From: Sulfurimicrobium sp964384915
GTDB lineage: Bacteria; Pseudomonadota; Gammaproteobacteria; Burkholderiales; Sulfuricellaceae
Assembly (NCBI GenBank): GCA_964384915.1
Contig: CAYLMA010000024.1
Location: 1-53,104 of the forward strand
Direction: 5' to 3'
DNA: 53,104 bases
Shown: piece by piece, positions 43,107-51,329 of the stretch
Layout: every line of letters begins with the position of its first letter
How positions within the stretch are numbered: the first letter of the stretch is position 1
Program-made: the position numbers and the translations under genes
The notes under the pieces: model-generated
What the model was told of the DNA's origin: nothing
What the model saw: only the letters and a program-made list of their open reading frames with translations
Databases searched by the model: none

Positions 43107-45023
43107 ATGCCCGTAATTCGTTTACCTGATGGTTCCGAGCGCAAGTTTGAACAAGCGGTGACGGTGGCCGAAGTGGCCGCAAATATCGGCGCTGGTTTGG
43201 CGCGCGTGGCGCTGGCCGGCAAGGTCAATGGCAAGCTTGTGGATACTTCTTTTCTCATCGAGCAAGATGCAGATCTGGCCATCGTCACCGACAAGGATGC
43301 GGACGGACAGGATGTAATCCGCCATTCCGCCGCTCACTTGCTGGCCCAGGCGGTCAAGTCGCTGTTTCCCGAAGCTCAGGTCACGATCGGCCCGGTGATC
43401 GAGGACGGTTTTTTCTACGATTTTTCATACAAGCGGCCTTTTACGCCGGAAGATTTGCAGGCCATCGAGAAAAAGATGGCGGAAATCGTCAAGGCCGATC
43501 TGAAAGTCGAACGCAAGGTGTTGTCGCGCACCGATGCGATCCACTTTTTCAAGAATCTGGGCGAGCATTACAAGGCCCAGATCATCGAGTCCATCCCCAG
43601 CGAAGAGGATTTGTCGCTTTACACCCAGGGCGACTTCACCGATCTGTGCCGCGGCCCGCATGTGCCTTCGACCGGCAAGCTCAAAGTGTTCAAGCTGATG
43701 AAGGTGGCTGGCGCCTACTGGCGCGGCGACTCGAAAAACGAGATGCTGCAGCGCATCTATGGAACAGCATGGGCGAAAAAGGAAGACCAGGAAGCCTATC
43801 TGCATCGCCTGGAAGAAGCGGAAAAACGCGACCACCGCAAGATCGGCAAGACCCAGGACCTGTTTCACCTGCAGGACGAGGCGCCCGGCATGGTGTTCTG
43901 GCACCCCAAGGGCTGGCACATCTGGCAGGTGGTCGAACAGTACATGCGCCAGATTTTCCGCGACAACGGCTACCAGGAAATCCGCACACCGCAGGTGATG
44001 GACCGTTCCCTGTGGGAAAAATCCGGCCACTGGGAGATGTACGCGGAAAACATGTTCACCACGTCTTCCGAGAACCGCGATTACGCGGTCAAGCCGATGA
44101 ACTGCCCTGCGCATATCCAGGTGTTCAACCAGGGCCTGAAAAGCTATCGCGATCTTCCGTTGCGCCTGGCGGAATTCGGGTGCTGCCACCGCAACGAGCC
44201 TTCTGGTGCCCTGCACGGCATCATGCGCGTACGCGGCTTCACCCAGGACGATGCACATATCTTCTGCATGGAAGAGCAGATCCAGAGCGAGGCTTTGGCG
44301 TTCATCGAGTTGACGCAAAAGGTTTATGCCGATTTCGGCTTCCACGATATCCAGGTAAAGCTTTCCACGCGCCCTGAGAAACGCATCGGCAGCGATGCGG
44401 TGTGGGATCGAGCCGAAGCCTCATTGGCTGAGGCGTTGGCTGCCAAAGGTCTTGAATACCAGCTCCAGCCTGGCGAAGGCGCGTTCTATGGGCCAAAAAT
44501 CGAATTCTCACTGAAGGATTGCCTTGGGCGGGTGTGGCAATGCGGTACCTTGCAACTTGATTTTGCGCTACCGGAACGCCTTGGCGCCGAGTATGTGGCC
44601 GAGGACAATACGCGTAAAATCCCGGTGATGCTGCACCGTGCAATCCTTGGTTCAATGGAGCGCTTCATCGGAATTCTGATCGAGCACTATGCAGGCGCAT
44701 ATCCCTTGTGGCTGGCGCCGGTGCAGTTGGCAATCCTGAATATTTCAGAATCTCAGGCGGAATATGCGCGACAGGTGGCTGATCAATTTAGGCTAAATGG
44801 CTTCCGTGTGCATCAGGACTTGAGAAATGAGAAGATTACCTATAAAATTCGGGAACATAGCATGCAGAGGCTGCCTTACCTTTTGATTGTGGGGGATAAG
44901 GAAGTGGCTTCTAAACTAGTTGCCGTGCGAACCCGTAAGGGCGAGGACCTTGGCCAGATGACGCTGGAAGCGTTGCTGGAGCGGATGTCCAAGGATCTTG
45001 CCGAGAAGGGAAGCGCGGCTTAA
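43107..45023 (+). CDS. thrS: Threonyl-tRNA synthetase
   Basis: A 638-residue class II synthetase charging tRNA-Thr. It has an N-terminal TGS domain (about 1-62, starting MPVIRLPDGSERKFEQ) and the editing domain (RHSAAHLLAQAVKSLFP, with the HxxxH pair). The catalytic core contains the zinc Cys in MNCPAHIQVF, motif 2 CHRNEPSGALHGIMRVRG and motif 3 MLHRAILGSMERFIGI. The C-terminal anticodon-binding domain is complete. I start it at ATG 43107, which matches the usual MPVIRLPDG start; a TTG at 43098 is possible. The residue after MNCP is Ala where E. coli has Gly. Confidence 0.96.
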   Translation: MPVIRLPDGSERKFEQAVTVAEVAANIGAGLARVALAGKVNGKLVDTSFLIEQDADLAIVTDKDADGQDVIRHSAAHLLAQAVKSLFPEAQVTIGPVIEDGFFYDFSYKRPFTPEDLQAIEKKMAEIVKADLKVERKVLSRTDAIHFFKNLGEHYKAQIIESIPSEEDLSLYTQGDFTDLCRGPHVPSTGKLKVFKLMKVAGAYWRGDSKNEMLQRIYGTAWAKKEDQEAYLHRLEEAEKRDHRKIGKTQDLFHLQDEAPGMVFWHPKGWHIWQVVEQYMRQIFRDNGYQEIRTPQVMDRSLWEKSGHWEMYAENMFTTSSENRDYAVKPMNCPAHIQVFNQGLKSYRDLPLRLAEFGCCHRNEPSGALHGIMRVRGFTQDDAHIFCMEEQIQSEALAFIELTQKVYADFGFHDIQVKLSTRPEKRIGSDAVWDRAEASLAEALAAKGLEYQLQPGEGAFYGPKIEFSLKDCLGRVWQCGTLQLDFALPERLGAEYVAEDNTRKIPVMLHRAILGSMERFIGILIEHYAGAYPLWLAPVQLAILNISESQAEYARQVADQFRLNGFRVHQDLRNEKITYKIREHSMQRLPYLLIVGDKEVASKLVAVRTRKGEDLGQMTLEALLERMSKDLAEKGSAA

Positions 45024-45050
45024 TTTTTTATTTGATTTGGAGATTTAGCT

Positions 45051-45569
45051 ATCGCTCAAGGAAAAGAAAGCCGGATCAACGGTGAAATTACCGCACAGGA
45101 AATCCGGTTGGTTGGCGTGGAAGGTGAGCCTCTTGGCATCGTAAGTCTGTCCACTGCCATGCAGATGGCGGAAGATGCGGAGATTGACTTGGTTGAGATT
45201 GCGCCCACGGCACAGCCGCCGGTTTGCCGCTTGATGGATTACGGTAAATTCAAATACAGCGAGAGCAAGAAGCAGCACGAAGCCAAGCTGAAGCAGAAGC
45301 AGATCCAAGTCAAGGAAGTAAAGTTCCGGCCGGGAACCGACGAAGGGGATTATCAGGTCAAGTTGCGCAACCTGATCCGTTTCCTCGAGGATGGCGACAA
45401 AACAAAAATCACCCTGCGTTTTCGCGGGCGTGAAATTACCCATCAGGAACTTGGCATGCGCCTCTTGAAGCGGGTTGAAGCCGATCTGGCCGAATATGGC
45501 ATGGTCGAACAGTTTCCCAAGATGGAAGGCCGTCAGATGGTGATGGTGCTTTCGCCTAAAAAGAAGTAG
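45051..45569 (+). CDS. infC: Translation initiation factor IF-3 (ATC start codon)
   Basis: A 172-residue IF-3, which binds the 30S subunit and checks the start codon. The conserved frame reads ESRINGEITAQEIRLVGVEG at its start and ends MEGRQMVMVLSPKKK. In this frame the codons after the TGA at 45033 are TTT GGA GAT TTA GCT ATC, so no ATG, GTG or TTG precedes the conserved N-terminus. ATC at 45051, with GGAG 8 bases upstream, is the only sensible start. Rare start codons on infC are established in E. coli (AUU), where they let IF-3 repress its own synthesis. The next standard start, TTG at 45108, would delete conserved residues. Confidence 0.93.
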   Translation: MAQGKESRINGEITAQEIRLVGVEGEPLGIVSLSTAMQMAEDAEIDLVEIAPTAQPPVCRLMDYGKFKYSESKKQHEAKLKQKQIQVKEVKFRPGTDEGDYQVKLRNLIRFLEDGDKTKITLRFRGREITHQELGMRLLKRVEADLAEYGMVEQFPKMEGRQMVMVLSPKKK

Positions 45570-45594
45570 TCGGCAGGAAACAGGGAATTCGGAG

Positions 45595-45612
45595 GCCAAC
45601 AGAAATGTTGGC
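45595..45612 (+). promoter_or_regulatory. Hairpin in the rpmI leader, possible ribosomal protein L20 operator
   Basis: A perfect 7-bp stem GCCAACA/TGTTGGC is closed by a GAAA tetraloop in the 125-base gap between infC and rpmI. An adjacent AGCC...GGCT pair could extend the fold. In E. coli, L20 represses rpmI-rplT by binding a structured infC-rpmI region. The present structure is in the right place, but I cannot match it to that site base by base. Confidence 0.4.
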
Positions 45613-45694
45613 AGCCATTACAAGTGGTATCCAGGCTAACAAGTGTCTCCGTCGGGGAACGCCCAGATCCATGTTATAAAAACAGGAGTTGTAC

Positions 45695-45892
45695 ATGCCT
45701 AAGATGAAAACCAAGAGCGGCGCCAAAAAGCGCTTCAATGCTCTGGGTGGTGGCGGTGTCAAGCGCACCCACTCCCACTTGCGTCACATCCTGACCAAGA
45801 AAACCACCAAACGTAAACGCCAGTTGCGCGGAACGACCATGGTTGCAGAGAGCAACATGCGTCAAGTTCGCGCCATGATGCCGTACGCATAA
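45695..45892 (+). CDS. rpmI: 50S ribosomal protein L35
   Basis: A 65-residue basic protein with the canonical start MPKMKTKSGAKKRFNALGGG and the internal HSHLRHILTKKTTKRKRQLR. AGGAG precedes the ATG by 7 bases; a TTG two codons upstream is not needed. It sits between infC and rplT as in most proteobacteria. Confidence 0.96.
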   Translation: MPKMKTKSGAKKRFNALGGGGVKRTHSHLRHILTKKTTKRKRQLRGTTMVAESNMRQVRAMMPYA

Positions 45893-45904
45893 GGAGACCG
45901 TAAA

Positions 45905-46264
45905 ATGCCAAGAGTAAAACGTGGTGTAACGGCTCGCGCCCGTCACAAAAAAGTACTGGATATGGCCAAGGGTTACCGCGGCCGCCGCAAGAACGTCTAT
46001 CGCATCGCCAAAGAAGCGGTGATGAAGGCAGGTCAATATGCCTACCGTGACCGCCGCCAGCGCAAGCGTCAGTTCCGTGCGCTTTGGATTGTCCGTATCA
46101 ACGCGGCAGCCCGCGAACTGGGCATGACTTACAGCGTATTCATCAACGGCCTCAAGAAGGCTGCGATCGATATGGACCGCAAAGTGCTGGCCGACCTGGC
46201 CGTGTTCGACAAGCCGGCGTTTGCCAGGATTGCAGAACAAGCTAAAGCCAGCCTCAGCGCTTAA
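45905..46264 (+). CDS. rplT: 50S ribosomal protein L20
   Basis: A 119-residue protein with the typical start MPRVKRGVTARARHKKVLDM, then AKGYRGRRKNVYRIAKEAVM, RDRRQRKRQFRALWIVRINA, and a C-terminal domain with GMTYSVFINGLKKA. It binds 23S rRNA early in assembly and in other bacteria represses its own operon. It follows rpmI by 12 bases with an AGGAGA ribosome site. Confidence 0.97.
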   Translation: MPRVKRGVTARARHKKVLDMAKGYRGRRKNVYRIAKEAVMKAGQYAYRDRRQRKRQFRALWIVRINAAARELGMTYSVFINGLKKAAIDMDRKVLADLAVFDKPAFARIAEQAKASLSA

Positions 46265-46276
46265 GCAGCAAAACCT

Positions 46277-46304
46277 AAAAAAGGAGGCTCAGGCCTCCTT
46301 TTTT
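46277..46304 (+). terminator. Intrinsic terminator or attenuator between rplT and pheS
   Basis: AAAAAAGGAGGC and GCCTCCTTTTTT pair across a TCAG loop and end in a T run. It lies 13 bases after rplT. Because pheS follows in the same direction it may end the ribosomal transcript or let part of it continue; I see no Phe-rich leader peptide. Confidence 0.85.
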
Positions 46305-46340
46305 ATTTGAACCTCGCTGTGAGGCAGTACATATCCGAAT

Positions 46341-47360
46341 ATGGAAAAATTAGAAGAAATATTGAATCAGGGCTTATCGGCTTTCGAGGCCGTTGATAAT
46401 CCTGCAGACCTGGATCAGGTCAAATCCCGCTTTATCGGAAAGAATGGTGCGCTGACCGAACTTTTGAAGGGCCTTGGGAAACTGTCGGCGGAAGAGCGCC
46501 CAGCCGCAGGCGCCCGCATCAATGAGGTCAAGGACAAACTGGAACAAGCGCTGGCCGCACGGCGCGAGACGCTGCGCGAGCTACAGCTGCAGGCCCAGTT
46601 GGCCAAGGAATCCCTGGATGTGAGCTTGCCAGGGCGTGGCGCTGGACGCGGCGGCATGCACCCGGTGACGCGCACGCTGGAGCGCATTGAAGCACTGTTC
46701 CATTCAATTGGCTTCGAGGTTGCGCAAGGCCCTGAAATCGAAACCGATTTTTACAACTTTACCGCGCTCAATATTCCAGAGAACCATCCGGCACGCGCGA
46801 TGCATGACACTTTTTATGTGGATGCCCAGCATGTGCTGCGCACCCATACCTCGCCGGTGCAGGTGCGCTACATGCAGAACAATCCTCCGCCCCTCAAGAT
46901 CATTGCTCCCGGGCGCGTATACCGTTGCGATTCGGATGTGACGCACACCCCGATGTTTCACCAGGTAGAAGGCCTGTGGGTGGATGAGAATGTCAGCTTT
47001 GCCGAGTTGAAAGGCATTTTGACCGATTTCATGCAGCAGTTCTTTGAGCGCGATAATTTGCGCACGCGCTTCCGCCCCTCGTTTTTCCCTTTCACCGAGC
47101 CTTCGGCGGAAATGGACATCGGCTGTGTTATCTGTGGTGGCGATGGATGCCGTGTATGCAGCGGGACCGGCTGGCTTGAAGTGCTCGGCTGCGGCATGGT
47201 CCACCCCAATGTATTGGGGCATGTCGACATCGATAGTGAAAAGTACATCGGCTTCGCATTTGGCTTGGGGGTCGAGCGCTTGGCGATGTTGCGTTACGGC
47301 GTCAATGACTTACGACTGTTTTTTGAAAACGACCTTAAGTTTCTTAAGCAATTTAACTGA
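46341..47360 (+). CDS. pheS: Phenylalanyl-tRNA synthetase alpha subunit
   Basis: A 339-residue class II catalytic subunit. The N-terminal coiled coil is at about 1-90. Then come GGMHPVTRTLERIEALFHSI, the motif 2 region with GRVYRCDSDVTHTPMFHQVE, FRPSFFPFTEPSAEMDIGC and motif 3 GFAFGLGVERLAMLRYGVND. It works as an alpha2-beta2 tetramer with PheT, encoded 79 bases downstream. Length is normal. Confidence 0.97.
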   Translation: MEKLEEILNQGLSAFEAVDNPADLDQVKSRFIGKNGALTELLKGLGKLSAEERPAAGARINEVKDKLEQALAARRETLRELQLQAQLAKESLDVSLPGRGAGRGGMHPVTRTLERIEALFHSIGFEVAQGPEIETDFYNFTALNIPENHPARAMHDTFYVDAQHVLRTHTSPVQVRYMQNNPPPLKIIAPGRVYRCDSDVTHTPMFHQVEGLWVDENVSFAELKGILTDFMQQFFERDNLRTRFRPSFFPFTEPSAEMDIGCVICGGDGCRVCSGTGWLEVLGCGMVHPNVLGHVDIDSEKYIGFAFGLGVERLAMLRYGVNDLRLFFENDLKFLKQFN

Positions 47361-47439
47361 TTGAATCACGGGGTATGCAGGGTGCGCGGGGAATAGGCAT
47401 CTGTTTATTCACTCCGCACTTCCTGTGGCATAAAAAGAC

Positions 47440-49800
47440 ATGAAATTCTCGGAAAACTGGTTACGCACTTACGTTAATCCCTCGCTCGATAGCGATCAAC
47501 TGGCCCATGCACTGACCATGGCCGGCCTCGAAGTGGAAGCGCTGGAAACCGTGGCACCTGCATTCGAAAAGATCGTGATAGCTGAAGTCGTGTCGCTGGA
47601 AAAACATCCCAACGCGGATCGCCTGAATGTATGCCAGGTCAATGCGGGTTTGGCTGAACCGCTGCAAATCGTGTGCGGCGCGGCCAATGTCCACGCTGGC
47701 GCGCGCGTGCCGTGCGCCCTGGTCGGAGCAGAATTACCTGGCATCGCGATCAAGCAGGCCAAGGTCCGGAGCGTGGAATCGTTTGGCATGTTGTGTTCCT
47801 CCAAGGAACTGGGCCTGGCAGAGGAAAGCAGTGGCCTGATGCTGCTGCCCGCAGATGCGCCCGTAGGTGCGTCCATTCGCGATTACCTTGAGCTCGACGA
47901 CCATTTGTTCACGCTCAAGCTGACACCCAATCGAAGCGATTGTCTCGGCATGCTGGGCGTGGCGCGCGAAGTGGCGGCCGTGACCGGATTGAAGCTTGAG
48001 CTGGAGCAGGATTTTGTACCTGTTCATGCCACTGTTACAGATAAACCTGAAATCAAGGTAATGGAGCCGGACGCCTGCCCGCGCTATTGCGGCAGAGTGA
48101 TGCGTAGCGTGGATCTTGCCGCTGCGACGCCTGACTGGATGATGCGCCGCCTGGAACGCTCTGGCCTGCGAAGCATTAATGCCGTGGTGGATATCACCAA
48201 CTACGTCATGCTTGAGCTGGGCCAACCGCTGCATGCTTTTGATCTGGGCAAGATTAACGGAGGCATTCAGGTGCGCTTTGCCCAAACAGGCGAACAGTTG
48301 ATCCTGCTTAACCAGCAGAACGTGAAGCTGGACCCCGACATGCTGGTGATAGCCGATGATTCAGCTGCTCTTGCCTTGGCCGGCATCATGGGGGGAGAAG
48401 GCAGCGCGGTATCGGATGGCACGACAGATATTCTTCTCGAAAGCGCCTTTTTCAAACCAGATGCGATTGCAGGGAAGGCCCGGCGTTTGGGCTTGTCAAC
48501 GGACTCATCCTATCGTTTCGAGCGCGGCGTTGACTTTGCCGCAACCCGTGTCGCGCTGGAACGCGCGTCTGCTTTGATCCTGCAGGTTTGCGGCGGCGAT
48601 GCGGGTGAGGTGGCAGAAGTGACCGGGGCGTTGCCGCGGCGCGAAGTTATTGTCTTGCGCGCAGAACGCGCACGCCGTGTGCTGGGCATTGATCTCGGCG
48701 TGGCAGCCATCGCATCGATCCTGCAGCGCCTGGACTTTGTGTTCACCGAGCAGAATGGCAATTTCCATGTAACTGTGCCCAGTTACCGTTTCGATTTGAC
48801 CATAGAGGCGGATTTGATCGAAGAGCTGGCGAGATTGCACGGCTATGACCAGATCCCGGCTTTGCCGCCGCGCAGTGCATTGCGCCTGCTCCCTCAGCAG
48901 GAAGCATTGCAGGGGCTGGGTCAAATTCGCCAGTTGCTTATCGCCCGTGATTACCAGGAAGTGGTGACCTACAGTTTCGTAGACAAGGATTGGGAAGCCG
49001 ATCTGGCCGGGAACGATCAGCCTGTCTCCTTGCAGAACCCCATTGCGAGCCAGCTTGGAGTAATGCGATCCACGTTGCTGGGAGGCCTCATGGATGTTTT
49101 ACGCTTCAATCTCAACCGCAAGCATGAACGAATCAGGATATTTGAAATTGGCCGCTGTTTTGCCGCGAGCGAGAACGGCTATGCCCAACCGCAGCGCGCC
49201 GCAGCTTTGTGTTTCGGCGGCGCCAAGGCGGAGCAGTGGGGGGAAGCGTTGCGTCAGGCCGATTTCTTCGACATCAAGGCCGATCTCGAAGCCTTGTGCT
49301 ATCCGCTTGAACTTGGCTTCGTTGCAGCAACACATCCCGCGCTTCATCCCGGGCAATCTGCCCGGATACTGCTGAATGAAGAGCCCGTCGGCTGGATTGG
49401 AGCGCTGCATCCGCGCTGGCAGCAGAAATATGATCTGCCTCAGCCCGCCGTCATGTTTGAAATCGATCTGGCAGTGTTGATGCGGCGCAAAATACCTGTA
49501 TTCAGCGAAATTTCCAAGTTCCCCGCAGTCAGGCGCGATCTGGCCATTGTTGTTGATGAGGAGGTGAATGTGAAAAACTTGCTGGACGCTGTGAGAAAAC
49601 ACCTTCCGGTGACGGTGACAGATCTCAAGTTGTTTGACGTGTATCGTGGCAAAGGTATTGATTTAGGTAAAAAAAGTCTTGCATTCAAGGTGCTGATGCA
49701 AGATACTCAGAAAACTTTAACTGATGATGAAGTTGAAACGGTCATGGCTAATATCAAGGATATTCTTGCTACCCGTTTTAATGCGACACTTCGAGCTTGA
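47440..49800 (+). CDS. pheT: Phenylalanyl-tRNA synthetase beta subunit
   Basis: A 786-residue subunit. It starts MKFSENWLRTYVNPSLDSDQ and has a tRNA-binding EMAP-like domain near 40-150, the B3/B4 editing domain (about 210-380), and the B5 domain (about 400-470). The catalytic-like fold contains SSYRFERGVDFAATRVALER and GGLMDVLRFNLNRKHERIRI. The C-terminal anticodon-binding FDX-ACB domain reads FPAVRRDLAIVVDEEVNVKN. No truncation is seen. ihfA follows after 10 bases, a widespread arrangement. Confidence 0.97.
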   Translation: MKFSENWLRTYVNPSLDSDQLAHALTMAGLEVEALETVAPAFEKIVIAEVVSLEKHPNADRLNVCQVNAGLAEPLQIVCGAANVHAGARVPCALVGAELPGIAIKQAKVRSVESFGMLCSSKELGLAEESSGLMLLPADAPVGASIRDYLELDDHLFTLKLTPNRSDCLGMLGVAREVAAVTGLKLELEQDFVPVHATVTDKPEIKVMEPDACPRYCGRVMRSVDLAAATPDWMMRRLERSGLRSINAVVDITNYVMLELGQPLHAFDLGKINGGIQVRFAQTGEQLILLNQQNVKLDPDMLVIADDSAALALAGIMGGEGSAVSDGTTDILLESAFFKPDAIAGKARRLGLSTDSSYRFERGVDFAATRVALERASALILQVCGGDAGEVAEVTGALPRREVIVLRAERARRVLGIDLGVAAIASILQRLDFVFTEQNGNFHVTVPSYRFDLTIEADLIEELARLHGYDQIPALPPRSALRLLPQQEALQGLGQIRQLLIARDYQEVVTYSFVDKDWEADLAGNDQPVSLQNPIASQLGVMRSTLLGGLMDVLRFNLNRKHERIRIFEIGRCFAASENGYAQPQRAAALCFGGAKAEQWGEALRQADFFDIKADLEALCYPLELGFVAATHPALHPGQSARILLNEEPVGWIGALHPRWQQKYDLPQPAVMFEIDLAVLMRRKIPVFSEISKFPAVRRDLAIVVDEEVNVKNLLDAVRKHLPVTVTDLKLFDVYRGKGIDLGKKSLAFKVLMQDTQKTLTDDEVETVMANIKDILATRFNATLRA

Positions 49801-49810
49801 GGAATAATTG

Positions 49811-50119
49811 ATGACGCTCACCAAAGCCGAACTGGCAGATATGCTTTTTGAACATGTTGGCCTGAACAAGCGTGAAGCAAAAGACATGGTTGAATCTTTT
49901 TTTGAAGAAATCCGCATGGCGCTGGAAAGTGGGGATGGCGTAAAGCTCTCTGGTTTTGGCAATTTCGAATTACGTGACAAACCGCAACGCCCAGGCCGAA
50001 ACCCAAAAACCGGCGAAGAAATCCCGATCACCGCACGTCGTGTCGTGACATTTCATGCCAGCCAGAAACTCAAGGCACTAGTGGAAGAATCTTATGCAGG
50101 AAGCAGCGTCCAAAGCTGA
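49811..50119 (+). CDS. ihfA: Integration host factor subunit alpha
   Basis: A 102-residue HU/IHF-family DNA-bending protein. It starts MTLTKAELADMLFEHVGLNK, with the dimer helices in REAKDMVESFFEEIRMALES. The beta-ribbon arm is RPGRNPKTGEEIPITARRVV, containing the Pro that inserts between base pairs. GAGG lies upstream of the ATG; a TTG one codon earlier is not needed. It is cotranscribed with pheT and overlaps the next gene by 26 bases. Confidence 0.95.
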   Translation: MTLTKAELADMLFEHVGLNKREAKDMVESFFEEIRMALESGDGVKLSGFGNFELRDKPQRPGRNPKTGEEIPITARRVVTFHASQKLKALVEESYAGSSVQS

Positions 50120-50483
50120 ACTGCCCCCGATCCCTGCGAAGCGCTACTTCACCATCGGTGAAGTGAGTGAGCTATGCGGCGTAAAACCGCACGTGCTTCG
50201 CTACTGGGAACAGGAGTTTACCCAGCTTAAGCCAGTGAAACGGCGCGGTAATCGCCGATATTATCAGCACCATGAGGTGCTGCTGATTCGTCGCATCCGT
50301 GAGTTGCTGTATGAACAGGGCTTCACCATTAGCGGCGCTCGCAACCGCCTCGATGATGCTCCCGATGTAAAAAAAGTAATCGCTGTTGAGAAAGAGCAGG
50401 AAACTCACGCGCTCTCTTCGAACTGTAATCTTGCACATATCCGCAACGAAATTAAAAGCGTGCTGGAACTGCTGCGCAACTAG
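50094..50483 (+). CDS. MerR-family transcriptional regulator
   Basis: A 129-residue regulator. The winged helix-turn-helix is at about 16-85: YFTIGEVSELCGVKPHVLRY, WEQEFTQLKPVKRRGNRRYY, RIRELLYEQGFTISGARNRL. A short C-terminal dimerisation helix follows. There are no Cys residues in the C-terminal part that would suggest metal sensing. It starts inside ihfA. Genes of this kind downstream of ihfA are common in proteobacteria and have no established target. Confidence 0.9.
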   Translation: MQEAASKAELPPIPAKRYFTIGEVSELCGVKPHVLRYWEQEFTQLKPVKRRGNRRYYQHHEVLLIRRIRELLYEQGFTISGARNRLDDAPDVKKVIAVEKEQETHALSSNCNLAHIRNEIKSVLELLRN

Positions 50484-50503
50484 CCACCATCGTTCTTTTT
50501 GGC

Positions 50504-50509
50504 TATAAT
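50504..50509 (+). promoter_or_regulatory. -10 element of tRNA-Pro
   Basis: A perfect TATAAT ends 9 bases before the tRNA. The -35 region is poor, which is often seen in stable-RNA promoters with other activating features. The element lies 20 bases after the MerR gene's stop. Confidence 0.5.
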
Positions 50510-50518
50510 TCCGGCCTT

Positions 50519-50595
<77 letters not shown>

Positions 50596-50608
50596 GTGTC
50601 ATCAAACT

Positions 50609-50636
50609 AAAAGGCCATTCTTCGGAATGGCCTTTT
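50609..50636 (+). terminator. Intrinsic terminator after tRNA-Pro
   Basis: A perfect 12-bp stem AAAAGGCCATTC/GAATGGCCTTTT with a stable TTCG tetraloop, followed by AGTTTTTTC. Housekeeping sequence ends here; degenerate DNA follows. Confidence 0.9.
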
Positions 50637-50738
50637 AGTTTTTTCTTTTGCAGTTCTATTCCCAGAACCGCCACCTCTTGCGTTCGAACCCGGAAGCATA
50701 CCCCGGCGCACGAAAGCACCAATCTCATCGGCAACAAG

Positions 50739-50970
50739 CTCATCGCTTTCAATATGCCGGCCCTCCGGGTGGCGCAGAGTTTTGGGCAGATTCGCAGCAG
50801 ACCAGCATTTCCGTCCAGCGCCTGGGCGACATACTCAATGCGCCGACCGAAGCCGCGGGCGCCAAGAGCAGCCTGCCGCCGATTGCCGGTCGCATCGCCT
50901 TCGACCAGGCCCGCTTTCGCTACCAGCCCGACACGCATGAGGCGCTGAAAGGCATAGCCCTCGACATCCT
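50739..50970 (+). pseudogene. Frameshifted remnant of a type I secretion ABC transporter
   Basis: One frame reads LIAFNMPALRVAQSFGQI. After a frame change near 50775-50795 another reads QQTSISVQRLGDILNAPTEA, followed by PIAGRIAFDQARFRYQPD and ALKGIALDI. In HlyB/LapB-type ATPases the same order (L-AFNM, QQxxISVxRLGDIL, G-I-F--V-FRY-P-----L--I-L-I) joins the last membrane segment to the nucleotide-binding domain. Neither the peptidase/membrane part nor the Walker motifs remain, so this is a small internal piece. It ends where the tandem repeats begin. Confidence 0.75.
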
Positions 50971-51276
50971 GCCGCTGAATAGCGCGCTCCGCCCCACATT
51001 TTGGTGAGTTTCAACCAGAAAGATGCCGTCATGAAAAATAAAGTAAGCCGTTCCTTCCCTTCTTGAAAATAGAGCAATATTATTTCCAGCATAGAAAACA
51101 CTTATATGTAACGATCCATTATGCCGTTCCAGACGGGGGCGGGTTCACCGGCAAATGGCCTGTATCGGCCCGTAGCCACTCGAACCAGGCGCTTCATCGA
51201 TCAGGAAAATCCTGTGATTTCCGGATTCTGAGCAGGCGACGATGAATATGATGTTCAGGAGAAAAAACAAATCGAG
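50932..51276 (+). repeat. Tandem repeat copy A (about 345 bp)
   Basis: This block and the one ending at 51696 are about 85-90 percent identical by eye and are offset by about 420 bases. Conserved anchors in both include GGCATAGCCCTCG, AATAGCGCGCTCCG, CATTTTGGTGAGTTT, ATGAAAAATAAAGTAAGCCG, CTTATATGTAACGATCCATT, TGTGATTTCCGGATTCTGAG and ATGAATATGATGTTCAGGAG. The left edge holds the end of the ABC-transporter remnant, so the fusion existed before the block was duplicated. I recognise no coding function in it. Confidence 0.85.
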
Positions 51277-51329
51277 GCCACAGCCACCTCCACTGGCTGG
51301 AAAAAAGCGGCTGCCGATCGGCACTGCGT

